This document shows positions 26,224-34,411 of a stretch of DNA of 64,000 nucleotides, in pieces. Source of the stretch: Kineosporia sp. NBRC 101731 (GTDB taxonomy: Bacteria; Actinomycetota; Actinomycetes; Actinomycetales; Kineosporiaceae); contig NZ_BSTC01000001.1 in NCBI RefSeq assembly GCF_030269305.1, forward strand, positions 757,467-821,466, read 5' to 3'. Positions within the stretch are counted from its first letter, which is position 1; every line of letters begins with the position of its first letter. A program made the position numbers and the translations under genes. The notes under the pieces are model-generated. The model had not been told where the DNA came from, made no database searches, and saw only the letters and a list, made by a program, of their open reading frames with translations.

Positions 26224-28124
26224 GCTCCGAAACTCAGGAAGAGACTCCGTCGGGCGTTCAGGAGAAGGCTCCGGCCCGGGGTCCCGGCCCGACCGGTCCC
26301 CGCCCGGGTGGTGGTCCGGGCGCGTTCATGGCCGGTGCCTCCACCGAGAAGGCGCTCGATTTCACCGGTTCGGCCAAGCGTCTGCTGGGCCGGCTGTCGC
26401 CGCAGAAGCATCTGCTGATCGGCGCGATGGTGCTCGGCATCGGCTCGGTGACGTGCAGTGTGATCGGGCCGAAGCTGCTCGGCGACGCCACCGACGCGAT
26501 CGTCGACGGGGTGCTGCCCCCGGCCACCGGTATCGACTTCGGCCGCGTCGGTGACCTGGTGATGCAGGTGCTCGCGGTGTATCTGGCCGCGTTCGTGCTC
26601 AGCCTGGCGCAGGGCCGGTTCGTCGCGGCGATGGTGCAGAAGGTGATCTTCGCGCTGCGGGCCGACACCCAGGCCAAACTGGCCCGGCTGCCGCTCAGCT
26701 ACTTCGACCAGCAGCCGCGCGGTGAGGTGCTGAGTCGCGTCACCAACGACATCGACAACCTTCAGCAGTCGATCCAGCAGACCTTCAGCCAGATCGTCAC
26801 CTCCCTGCTGACGATCATCGGTGTGCTGGCGATGATGTTCTGGATCTCCCCGCTGCTGGCCCTCATCGCGCTGGTCACCGTGCCGGTGTCGGTGCTGGTC
26901 ACCGGCCTCATCGGCAAGCAGGCGCAGCCGCAGTTCGTGAAGCAGTGGGGCACCACCGGGCGTCTGAACGGCCACATCGAGGAGATGTACACAGGGCACG
27001 CCCTGGTCAGCGTGTTCGGTCGTCAGGACGAGGCCCGCCGCACCTTCGACGAGCACAACGAGGCGCTGTTCCAGGCCACTTTCCGGTCGCAGTTCATCTC
27101 CGGCCTGATCCAGCCGTCGATGATGTTCATCAGCAACATCAACTACGTGCTGGTCGCCGTGGTCGGGGGCATCCGGGTGGCCAACGGGCACCTGTCGATC
27201 GGTGAGGTGACGGCGTTCATCACCTACAGCCGGCAGTTCAGCCAGCCGCTGGCCCAGGTGGCGAGCATGGCCAACCTGCTGCAGTCGGCGATCGCCTCGG
27301 CCGAGCGGATCTTCGCGCTACTCGACGCCCAGGAGCAGGACCCTGACCCGGTCCCGGCCGATCACCCCGAAACGGTGAGCGGGCTGGTCGAGTTCGACAA
27401 TGTCTCGTTCCGCTACACGGACGACCGGCCCCTGATCGAAGGGCTCTCGCTGCGGGTCGAGCCGGGGCAGACGGTCGCCATCGTCGGGCCCACCGGCGCC
27501 GGAAAGACCACCCTGGTGAACCTGCTCATGCGGTTCTACGAGCTGAAGAGTGGGCACATCCGGCTGGACGGTGTGGACACGGCCCGGATGACCCGTGACG
27601 ACCTGCGCGAACAGTTCGGCATGGTGCTGCAGGACGCCTGGCTGTTCGGGGGCACCATCGCCGACAACATCGCCTACGGGGCCGACGAGGCCACGCACGA
27701 CGAGATCGTCGCGGCGGCGCAGGCCACCCACGTGGACGCGTTCGTGCGCACGCTGCCGGCCGGTTACGACACGGTTCTCGACGACGAGGGCTCGGACGTG
27801 AGTGCCGGTGAGCGGCAGCTGATCACGATTGCCCGGGCCTTCCTGGCCCGGCCGCAGATCCTGATTCTGGACGAGGCCACCAGTTCGGTGGACACCCGCA
27901 CCGAGGTGCTCATCCAGCAGGCGATGGGCTCGCTGCGCCGGGGGCGCACGAGTTTCGTGATCGCGCACCGTCTCTCGACCATCCGCGACGCCGACGTGAT
28001 CCTGGTGATGGAGTCGGGCAGCATCGTCGAGCAGGGCAACCACGAGACGCTGCTGGAGCAGCAGGGCGCTTACGCACGGCTCTACGCGGCGCAGTTCGCC
28101 CAGCCCGCCGACGCTATCGAGTAA
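26220..28124 (+). CDS. Heterodimeric ABC exporter subunit with canonical catalytic site
   Basis: A 634-residue partner of the preceding gene with a soluble N-terminal extension of about 45 residues rich in Pro and Gly. Membrane domain about residues 50-350. The ATPase has PTGAGKTT, VLQDAWLFGGT, a changed signature (VSAGERQLITIARAF, with SAGE in place of SGGQ), ILILDEATSSVD with the catalytic Glu, and the switch His in IAHRLST. Combined with the first subunit, one ATP site would be canonical and the other degenerate. It starts at a GTG in a GTGA overlap and ends ten bases before a palindromic element. Confidence 0.93.
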   Translation: MSSETQEETPSGVQEKAPARGPGPTGPRPGGGPGAFMAGASTEKALDFTGSAKRLLGRLSPQKHLLIGAMVLGIGSVTCSVIGPKLLGDATDAIVDGVLPPATGIDFGRVGDLVMQVLAVYLAAFVLSLAQGRFVAAMVQKVIFALRADTQAKLARLPLSYFDQQPRGEVLSRVTNDIDNLQQSIQQTFSQIVTSLLTIIGVLAMMFWISPLLALIALVTVPVSVLVTGLIGKQAQPQFVKQWGTTGRLNGHIEEMYTGHALVSVFGRQDEARRTFDEHNEALFQATFRSQFISGLIQPSMMFISNINYVLVAVVGGIRVANGHLSIGEVTAFITYSRQFSQPLAQVASMANLLQSAIASAERIFALLDAQEQDPDPVPADHPETVSGLVEFDNVSFRYTDDRPLIEGLSLRVEPGQTVAIVGPTGAGKTTLVNLLMRFYELKSGHIRLDGVDTARMTRDDLREQFGMVLQDAWLFGGTIADNIAYGADEATHDEIVAAAQATHVDAFVRTLPAGYDTVLDDEGSDVSAGERQLITIARAFLARPQILILDEATSSVDTRTEVLIQQAMGSLRRGRTSFVIAHRLSTIRDADVILVMESGSIVEQGNHETLLEQQGAYARLYAAQFAQPADAIE

Positions 28125-28133
28125 ACCCTGGTT

Positions 28134-28178
28134 CGTGATCATGCGAAGTGTCCCCCGGGGACACTTCGCATGATCACG
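28134..28178. repeat. Palindromic element copy 3, probable terminator
   Basis: A 45-bp palindrome with 22-bp perfect arms and one central base: CGTGATCATGCGAAGTGTCC plus CC, then its reverse complement. It begins ten bases after the exporter stop. Confidence 0.95.
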
Positions 28179-28209
28179 GAGCCGGTGCTGCTCGCTCTCG
28201 TCCGCTGTC

Positions 28210-28222
28210 TAGAGTTGCCCTG
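28210..28222 (+). promoter_or_regulatory. Leaderless-type -10 of galM
   Basis: TAGAGT at 28210-28215 ends six bases before the GTG at 28222, the spacing of a leaderless transcript. The same hexamer occupies an equivalent place before pgeF (32211). Confidence 0.5.
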
Positions 28223-29355
28223 TGACCTCAACTGACATCTCCGCGGGTACCTCTGACAACTCCGACGCCTCCGGCGGGATCGTGTACGAACGGTCCGCCT
28301 TCGGGGTCACCTCCGCCGGGGAGCCCGTGGAGCGGTGGACGCTGGACGACGGCACCCTGCGGGTGAGCGTGCTCACCTACGGCGGCAACATCCAGAAGCT
28401 CGAGGTTCCCGCCGGTCCGGACGGGCAGGAGCGGGTGGACGTGGTGCTCGGCTTCGACGACATCGCCGGCTACGAGGGGACGAAGGCCTACATCAGTGCG
28501 CTGATCGGCCGCGTCGCCAACCGCCTGACCAACTCGACGTTCACCCTGGACGGCACCGAGTACAAGATCACCGCGAACGAGGCCCCGAACTCACTGCACG
28601 GCGGTGTGGACGGCTTCAACCGGCGGATCTGGGCCGCGGAACCGATCGAGGGCGGCCTGCGGCTGAGCCTGACCAGCCCCGACGGCGACCAGGGCTACCC
28701 GGGCGAGCTGACCGTGACGGTCGACTACCTGCTGCTGCCGGGTGGCACCTTCCGCATTCGCTACGACGCCACGACGAGCGCCCCGACCCTGATCAACCTG
28801 ACCCAGCACGCCTACTTCAACCTGGGCGGGGTCAACGGCACCCCGAGTATCGACGGCCAGACCCTGCAGGTGGCCTCCGGCCACTACACCCCGGTCGACC
28901 AGGCCCTGCTGCCCTCCGGCGAGATCGCCCACGTGGTCGGCACGCCGATGGACCTGCGCACCCCGCAGCCCCTCGACTTCCTCAGTCTCGACCACAACCT
29001 GGTGCTCGACGAGCAGGAGGAGACCGAGGCCGGTCACGGTCACGGTCACGGCCACACCGCCACCGAAGCCCACGACGACCTGCCCGCCCGGCACTTCGCG
29101 GCCAAGCTCAGGCACGAGGCCAGCGGCCGCACCCTGACCGTCTCCACCAGCGAGCCCGCGATCCAGGTCTACACCGGCAGCAAGCTCGACGGTTCGGACA
29201 CCGGCAAGGGCGGCGTGGTCTACGGCGCTTCGGCGGGCGTCTGCCTGGAGACCCAGAACTTCCCCGACGCCCCGAACCACGAGGACTTCCCCTCGATCGT
29301 GCTGCGTCCCGGTGAGCAGTACCTGACCGTGACCGACTGGGCGTTCAGCGTCTGA
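28222..29355 (+). CDS. galM: Aldose 1-epimerase (galactose mutarotase)
   Basis: A 377-residue mutarotase that interconverts alpha and beta anomers of hexoses. Family motifs: LTYGGNIQKLEVP, IGRVANRL, NSLHGGVDGFNRRIW (substrate His at about residue 114), LTQHAYFNLGG (catalytic His, about residue 196), SLDHNLVLD, and CLETQNFPDAPNH (catalytic Glu). Between SLDHNLVLD and the next strand there is an insert with four Gly-His dipeptides and acidic flanks (about residues 263-286) that the family does not normally have. The start is GTG at 28222, immediately downstream of a -10-like element. Confidence 0.94.
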   Translation: MTSTDISAGTSDNSDASGGIVYERSAFGVTSAGEPVERWTLDDGTLRVSVLTYGGNIQKLEVPAGPDGQERVDVVLGFDDIAGYEGTKAYISALIGRVANRLTNSTFTLDGTEYKITANEAPNSLHGGVDGFNRRIWAAEPIEGGLRLSLTSPDGDQGYPGELTVTVDYLLLPGGTFRIRYDATTSAPTLINLTQHAYFNLGGVNGTPSIDGQTLQVASGHYTPVDQALLPSGEIAHVVGTPMDLRTPQPLDFLSLDHNLVLDEQEETEAGHGHGHGHTATEAHDDLPARHFAAKLRHEASGRTLTVSTSEPAIQVYTGSKLDGSDTGKGGVVYGASAGVCLETQNFPDAPNHEDFPSIVLRPGEQYLTVTDWAFSV

Positions 29356-29364
29356 GGCACGGCC

Positions 29365-29401
29365 TGTCCGGCTGCTGTCACGAAACGACGGCAGCCGGAC
29401 A
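29365..29401. terminator. Hairpin after galM
   Basis: TGTCCGGCTGCTGTC (29365-29379) pairs with GACGGCAGCCGGACA (29387-29401) with one G-T position and a 7-base loop. It ends six bases before the sigma-factor start, so it may also shape that leader. Confidence 0.7.
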
Positions 29402-29406
29402 TGTAG

Positions 29407-29976
29407 GTGTTTGTGGGGACCTCTGGCGACAGTAGCTTCCGGCGTCTCTACGCCGACAATTTCGCCGCGATCCTGAGTTACGCGCTGCGCCGGGTCGGTG
29501 GCCTGGACGACGCGGCCGATCTGGTCGCCGAGATCTTCCTGATCGCCTGGCGCCGCCGGGCCGAGATGCCACCGGACGAGCAGGCCCGGTTGTGGCTCTT
29601 CGGTGTGGCCCGGCTGGTACTGGCCAATCACCACCGTGGTGAGCAGCGGCGTCACCAATTGGGTGAGAGGCTCCGCCTGGAACTGCATGAACACCTGATC
29701 GAGCACGACCCGACCGGTGACCTGGTCGAGGTGCGGGCCGTGCGGCAAGTGATGGCCGGGCTGGAGCCCGCCGACCGTGAGGTGCTGGAGCTGACCGTGT
29801 GGGAGCAGCTCGCCCCGCGCGAGATCGCCGTCGCACTGGATCTTTCGCCGCAGGTGGTGCGCACCCGCCTGTCCCGGGCCCGGGCCCGGATGCGCGCCCT
29901 GCTCGAATCCTCGCCGGACGTCGGACCTGAACCGGGTCATCGGGTCGGCATCGCTCCCGAGGAGGGGAAGGCATGA
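29407..29976 (+). CDS. ECF-type RNA polymerase sigma factor
   Basis: A 189-residue protein with sigma region 2 (FRRLYADNFAAILSYALRRVGGLDDAADLVAEIFLIAWRR, residues 10-50) and region 4 (LEPADREVLELTVWEQLAPREIAVALDLSPQVVRTRLSRARARM, about residues 118-162). GTG at 29407, with another in-frame GTG at 29413. The stop overlaps the next gene by four bases. The partner gene encodes a single-pass membrane protein and may act as the anti-sigma or sensing component. Confidence 0.9.
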   Translation: MFVGTSGDSSFRRLYADNFAAILSYALRRVGGLDDAADLVAEIFLIAWRRRAEMPPDEQARLWLFGVARLVLANHHRGEQRRHQLGERLRLELHEHLIEHDPTGDLVEVRAVRQVMAGLEPADREVLELTVWEQLAPREIAVALDLSPQVVRTRLSRARARMRALLESSPDVGPEPGHRVGIAPEEGKA

Positions 29977-31055
29977 ACGACCACGAGCTCGACCGGTTGC
30001 TGCGGCGCGCGCAGCCAGCGTCCGCGGCCCGGGTCCCGGCCGTCCTGCCCCTGCTCCGTGCCGGTGGGCTGGAGCTCCTGGGCGACATCGAGGACGAAAA
30101 CTTCTATCCGACAGGGGAGAACGAGATTGTCTCGGTGTCCCGTCGGCGAAGTCCTTCGAGGTCGGTGCGATGGCTGCTCGGTGCCGTGGCCGCCGTTGCG
30201 GTGGTACTCGCGGTGTTGCTGCCGATGCGGTTCTTCGGCGGGCGCCCGGAGAGCGCTTCCCCTACCGGCGGAAACGCGCGGATTCTCGCCGACCGGCTTC
30301 CACAGACCGCATTGAAGGGCAGAGGGCTCCCGTTCTTCGTGCTGGACGACCCGAACTGGAGCCTGAGCCACCTCCAGATCCTCAGCGACAGGGGCGACCT
30401 GGTGATGGCGGAGAAGGGTTCCTCCCGAACCCTGCAGATCAAGTGGACGAAGCGCTCGGGCGAATGGCGCGAGGGGGCGGAGCCGGTGACGGTGTTCGGG
30501 ACCGAGGGGGAACTACGTCACCGCAACGGCGACCCCGGATATCTCCTCGCGTTCCAGCACGGGAACTACGTGATGAGCTTCTCCGGTGACGGGTTCGCGG
30601 AGGTCGGGCAGTACGCCGATGTGATCGCGAAGATGCACCAGGTCGGCGAGAAGAAGTGGCACGCGAGCATGCCGGACTGGGTGATTACGCCGGAACAGGT
30701 CGATGCGATGATGGCCGCGATCCTGCGCGACGTTCCGGTGCCCGGTGACCAGGAGTTCTACAAGCTCTCGACCAAGTGGCCCACGCCGTACAGCGTTCTG
30801 GGGAAAGGCATTGCCTCGGACCTGGGTTGCGCCTGGCTGGGTGAGTACGACCAGGCGTATCAGGAGAAGGACGAAGCGGGAATGGCTCACGCCGTGGAGA
30901 TCCTGCGGGGCAGCCGGCGGTGGAAGGTGGTCCAGCAGATCGACGGGCGAAAGGAATGGCTCCGGACCGTCCAGAAATCCGTGGACAAGATGGTGGAGCG
31001 CAAGCCGGTGACGGAGGAGGCCGACTTCCTGCCTCTGTGCGGGGAAGAACTCTGA
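29973..31055 (+). CDS. Single-pass membrane protein cotranscribed with the ECF sigma factor
   Basis: A 360-residue protein. A cytoplasmic part of about 65 residues starts with MNDHELDRLLRRAQPAS, a form often seen in proteins coupled to ECF sigma factors. One hydrophobic helix follows (about residues 66-84), then a predicted extracytoplasmic domain of 270 residues. That domain has no motif I recognise; it is rich in Trp, Lys and Glu, with FFVLDDPNWSLSHLQ and MPDWVITPEQVDAMMAAIL. No zinc-binding anti-sigma His-Cys motif is visible. Its position suggests regulation of the sigma factor; the function is unproven. Confidence 0.75.
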   Translation: MNDHELDRLLRRAQPASAARVPAVLPLLRAGGLELLGDIEDENFYPTGENEIVSVSRRRSPSRSVRWLLGAVAAVAVVLAVLLPMRFFGGRPESASPTGGNARILADRLPQTALKGRGLPFFVLDDPNWSLSHLQILSDRGDLVMAEKGSSRTLQIKWTKRSGEWREGAEPVTVFGTEGELRHRNGDPGYLLAFQHGNYVMSFSGDGFAEVGQYADVIAKMHQVGEKKWHASMPDWVITPEQVDAMMAAILRDVPVPGDQEFYKLSTKWPTPYSVLGKGIASDLGCAWLGEYDQAYQEKDEAGMAHAVEILRGSRRWKVVQQIDGRKEWLRTVQKSVDKMVERKPVTEEADFLPLCGEEL

Positions 31056-31160
31056 GGACTTCCGTGCGCCGCCCGGTCAAGGGTGAACGACCAGCAGATC
31101 TTCGACTGCGGTCAGCCCTAGGCCCGACATCTCCCGGTGTTACCTCTATGGTGAACGACC

Positions 31161-32162
31161 ATGACCGAAGTGCTTCGCTGGGGGATCATCGGTACCGGGG
31201 GAATTGCCTCGAGGTTCGCGGCTGATACGGCGTTCCTGGACGAGGCGGTCGTCACGGCGGTGGGGTCGCGGACGGCGGAACGGGCCGCCGGGTTCGCCTC
31301 CACCTGGAACGTGCCGACCAGTCACGACAGCTACGAGGGCCTGGTGTCGGACCCGGAGGTGGACGCGGTCTACGTGGCCAGTCCGCATCCGTTCCACGCC
31401 GAGCACGCCCTGCTGGCGATCGGCGCGGGCAAGCACGTGCTGGTGGAGAAGCCTTTCACGATGAACGCCGTGGAGGCCCGCACCGTGGCCGAGGCCGCGC
31501 GCAAGGCCGGGGTGTTCTGCATGGAGGCCATGTGGACCCGCTTCCTGCCGCACATGGCTCACGTGCGCGAGCTGCTGGCCGCCGGCGCGATCGGCGAGTT
31601 GATGGCGCTCGGGGTCGACCAGGGCATGCGGTTCGAGCAGAACCCCGACCACCGGCTGTTCTCCTTCGAGCTGGGCGGCGGTGCCCTGCTCGACCTGGGC
31701 ATCTACCCCTTCTCGTTCGCCTCGATGGTGTTCGGCACCCCACAGACCGTGCGGGCCTCGGCCAGCCCGGCCTTCACCGGCGTCGACGGCACCACCTCGG
31801 CCGTGCTCACGTACGGCAACGGGGCGCACGCCACGATCCTGTGCAGCGCGATGGTCGCCACCCCGATGAAGGCGTGGATCGCGGGTACCGAAGGGCGCAT
31901 CGAGCTGGACCGGCAGTGGTACACCGCCAGCAGTGCTGTGACCCTGACGAAAGCTGATGGGTCCACCGAGCGGTTCGAGCCCCGGCCCGAGCTGATCCAG
32001 GGCCGGGCCAAGGGCATGAAGTTCATGGTGGCCGAGGCGACCCGCTGCATCCAGGCAGGTCAGGCCGAGAGCACGGTCATGCCGCTGGACGAGACGATCA
32101 TGATCATGGGCATTCTGGACGAGGTGCGCGACCAGATCGGTCTGGTGTACCCCCCGGCCTGA
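31161..32162 (+). CDS. Gfo/Idh/MocA-family NAD(P)-dependent oxidoreductase
   Basis: A 333-residue oxidoreductase: Rossmann motif WGIIGTGGIASRFA (residues 7-20), VGSRTAERAAGFA, DAVYVASPHPFHAEHALLAI, the EKPFTMN motif (catalytic Lys in EKP, residue about 99), then MEAMWTRFLPHMAHVRELL and LLDLGIYPFSF in the C-terminal substrate domain. Family members reduce or oxidise sugars, cyclitols or dihydrodiols; the substrate cannot be told. A near copy of GGTGAACGACCA occurs twice upstream (31080 and 31150); TATGGT at 31147 could be a -10. Confidence 0.9.
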   Translation: MTEVLRWGIIGTGGIASRFAADTAFLDEAVVTAVGSRTAERAAGFASTWNVPTSHDSYEGLVSDPEVDAVYVASPHPFHAEHALLAIGAGKHVLVEKPFTMNAVEARTVAEAARKAGVFCMEAMWTRFLPHMAHVRELLAAGAIGELMALGVDQGMRFEQNPDHRLFSFELGGGALLDLGIYPFSFASMVFGTPQTVRASASPAFTGVDGTTSAVLTYGNGAHATILCSAMVATPMKAWIAGTEGRIELDRQWYTASSAVTLTKADGSTERFEPRPELIQGRAKGMKFMVAEATRCIQAGQAESTVMPLDETIMIMGILDEVRDQIGLVYPPA

Positions 32163-32190
32163 GGAGTCGCTTTGCTGCGCAGTCCTCAGG
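32158..32190. terminator. Hairpin overlapping the oxidoreductase stop
   Basis: CCTGAGGA (32158-32165) pairs with TCCTCAGG (32183-32190). The stem includes the stop codon. It separates this gene from the pgeF operon. Confidence 0.55.
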
Positions 32191-32210
32191 AACTGGCGCG
32201 GCATCGTTAG

Positions 32211-32226
32211 TAGAGTGGCGCCATCA
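32211..32226 (+). promoter_or_regulatory. -10 element of the pgeF-murL-murD2 operon
   Basis: TAGAGT at 32211-32216, ten bases before the ATG, would give a leader of only a few bases. It is the same hexamer as before galM. Confidence 0.45.
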
Positions 32227-33026
32227 TGATTGCCGGAACCGCGACGGACGTCCCTCTGCTGAAGTGGTCGATCTTCGTCGGTCACGGTGTGCACGCGGTG
32301 GTGACCACGCGTGATGGCGGCGTGAGTTCGGGGCGATACGAATCGCTCAATCTCGGCCTGCACGTCGACGACGACCCGGAGGCCGTGCGGGTCAACCGTG
32401 AGCGTGTCGCGAAAGCCTTCGGCGCCACCCTCGACGACCTGGTGTTCGCGAAGCAGGTGCACGGGGCCGAAGTGGCCACGGTCACCTCGCGCGGCCAGGT
32501 GATCGAAGCCGACGCCATGATCGCCACCGAGCCCGGCCCGGTGCTGGTGATCATGGTGGCCGACTGTGTGCCCCTGGTGCTGTTCGACCCGGTGCGCCGG
32601 GTGGCCGCCGCAGTCCATGCGGGATGGCCCGGCACCGTCGCCGGCATCAGCACGGCGACCGTCCAGGAGCTCCAGGCCGCCGGCTCCGACCCGGCCGACC
32701 TGCTCGTCGGCATCGGCCCCTCCATCTCACCCGACCGCTACCAGGTCGGGGCGGATGTCGAGGCGAAGGCCCGGCAGCGGTTCGGCGACCGCGCGCACGA
32801 GGTGATCCGGCCCGACGGCACCGGCAAATGGCTCTTCGATCTGTGGCGCGCCAACATCATTCAGCTCACCGAGGCCGGTGTGCGGCCGGAGTCGATCGAA
32901 CTGGCCGCCCTCGACACCGGCCCGGGCACCCCGTTCTTCAGTCATCGATCGCAGGGCCCTACCGGCCGTTTCGCAGCGCTAGTCCAGCTGTCCCCTCAAG
33001 ACCAGTCCGAAGAGGATCCCCGATGA
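32226..33026 (+). CDS. pgeF: Peptidoglycan editing factor PgeF (YfiH/laccase-domain family)
   Basis: A 266-residue member of the YfiH/YlmD family. The metal-site residues are in KQVHGAEVA (His), VADCVPLVLFD (Cys) and AAVHAGWPGTVAG (His). Family members hydrolyse UDP-MurNAc-L-Ser, which keeps Ser out of position 1 of the peptidoglycan stem, and have also been reported to act on purine nucleosides. A position directly ahead of two peptidoglycan-precursor genes, with a four-base overlap, strongly favours the editing role here. Sequences DLLVGIGPSISPDRYQVG and ALDTGPGTPFFSHR are also family-like. Confidence 0.9.
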   Translation: MIAGTATDVPLLKWSIFVGHGVHAVVTTRDGGVSSGRYESLNLGLHVDDDPEAVRVNRERVAKAFGATLDDLVFAKQVHGAEVATVTSRGQVIEADAMIATEPGPVLVIMVADCVPLVLFDPVRRVAAAVHAGWPGTVAGISTATVQELQAAGSDPADLLVGIGPSISPDRYQVGADVEAKARQRFGDRAHEVIRPDGTGKWLFDLWRANIIQLTEAGVRPESIELAALDTGPGTPFFSHRSQGPTGRFAALVQLSPQDQSEEDPR

Positions 33027-34411
33027 GCACATCCCCGGCGGCGAACGCCGACGAGCGCAAGGAGCCCCGGCGCGCCGAGCGTTTCACCTACGCCGGCTTC
33101 GACATCGAGCCCGAGGCCAACCGTGTGGTCTGCCGTTACCGGCTCGACGATCTCGAATTCGCCGAGGTGGTGAGCTTTCCCGGTGGTGGGGACTGGACGG
33201 GTCCGGCGGTGACCGAGGCCGCCCGCATCCTGTTCCTGCTGACCGGCGTCTCGTACTACAAGGCCGGTGCCCCGCCGGTGGTCGACCTCGGCGAAACCGC
33301 GCTGACGAAGACCGAACTCGCCTTCCTGACCAGCTTCTACCTGGACGGCCTGGGCGAGTTCGCCTACCGCAACGGCATCGACCTGAGCGGTCTGGAGTTC
33401 GTCGCCCCCGAACTGCAGCGAGAGAGCACGGCCAACTACACCCCCCGCCGTAACAGCCCGCTGGTCCCCTTCGGCGGTGGCGTCGACTCGATCGTCAGCG
33501 TCGAGCAGATCCGGCCCTTCGTCGAGGACACGAACGACGCGGCGCTGTTCGTGGTGACCCGCCCCGGCGACCGGTTCGAGGCGATCGAGGAGCCGGCCCA
33601 GGTCACCGGCTGGCCGATGGTGCGGGCCGAGCGCTCGATCGACCCGACCGTGCTGCGCTCGCGCGAGCTCGGTTTCCTGAACGGTCACGTGCCGGTCACC
33701 GGCATCATCTCCGCGATCACCGTGCTCGCGGCGGTGCTGGAGGGCCGCGACGCGGTGGTGCTGTCGAACGAGTGGTCGGCCTCGTCGGCCACGCTGTTCG
33801 ACAAGGGCCGCCCGGTGAACCACCAGTTCTCCAAGAGCGAGACGTTCGAGGCCGGCTTCCGCGAGGTGCTGTCCGATGCGCTGGGTGACGGCCTGCAGTA
33901 CTTCTCCCTGCTGCGCCCGCTGAGCGAGGTCTGGATCGCCGAGCGGTTCGCCGAGCAGCCCCAGTACTTCGACCATTTCCGCAGCTGCAACAAGGCTTTC
34001 CTGATCGACACGACCAAGCGGTTCGACCACTGGTGCGGTGTCTGCGACAAGTGCGCGTTCATCGACCTGGTGCTGGCGCCGTTCGTCAGCAAGGCCGACC
34101 TGCAGAAGATCTTCGCCGTGGCCGGTGAGCCGCTGCAGAAGCCCGAACTGCTCGACACCTTCCGCCGCCTGCTGGGTTTCGTGCCCGACTCCAAGCCCTG
34201 GGAGTGCGTGGGCGACGTCAGCGAGAGCCGGGTGGCGGCCCGTCTGGCCGCGGCCCGGCCCGATCGCGCCGATGACCAGATGCTGCAGACGCTGGTCACG
34301 GCCGCCGCCGGCTACAAAGACCCGGCCCCCGAAGAACTGCTGAAACCGCTCAGCCGGCACTTCGTGCCCGAGCGCTACCAGCCCGAGATCCTCAGAACCG
34401 CTCATGAGTGA
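33023..34411 (+). CDS. murL: UDP-MurNAc-L-Ala-L-Glu epimerase (MurL)
   Basis: A 462-residue protein of the MurL family. MurL uses ATP to epimerise the terminal L-Glu of UDP-MurNAc-L-Ala-L-Glu to D-Glu. It replaces the usual route in which glutamate racemase supplies D-Glu to MurD. The PP-loop-like ATP motif is PFGGGVDSIVSVEQI (about residues 148-162). Other stretches are VVLSNEWSASSATLFDKGRPVNHQFSKS (about residue 246), FRSCNKAF, and a Cys cluster CGVCDKCAF (about residues 337-345). The ATG overlaps the pgeF stop and the next gene overlaps by eight bases. The pairing with a MurD2-type ligase is the family's diagnostic context. Confidence 0.88.
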   Translation: MSTSPAANADERKEPRRAERFTYAGFDIEPEANRVVCRYRLDDLEFAEVVSFPGGGDWTGPAVTEAARILFLLTGVSYYKAGAPPVVDLGETALTKTELAFLTSFYLDGLGEFAYRNGIDLSGLEFVAPELQRESTANYTPRRNSPLVPFGGGVDSIVSVEQIRPFVEDTNDAALFVVTRPGDRFEAIEEPAQVTGWPMVRAERSIDPTVLRSRELGFLNGHVPVTGIISAITVLAAVLEGRDAVVLSNEWSASSATLFDKGRPVNHQFSKSETFEAGFREVLSDALGDGLQYFSLLRPLSEVWIAERFAEQPQYFDHFRSCNKAFLIDTTKRFDHWCGVCDKCAFIDLVLAPFVSKADLQKIFAVAGEPLQKPELLDTFRRLLGFVPDSKPWECVGDVSESRVAARLAAARPDRADDQMLQTLVTAAAGYKDPAPEELLKPLSRHFVPERYQPEILRTAHE

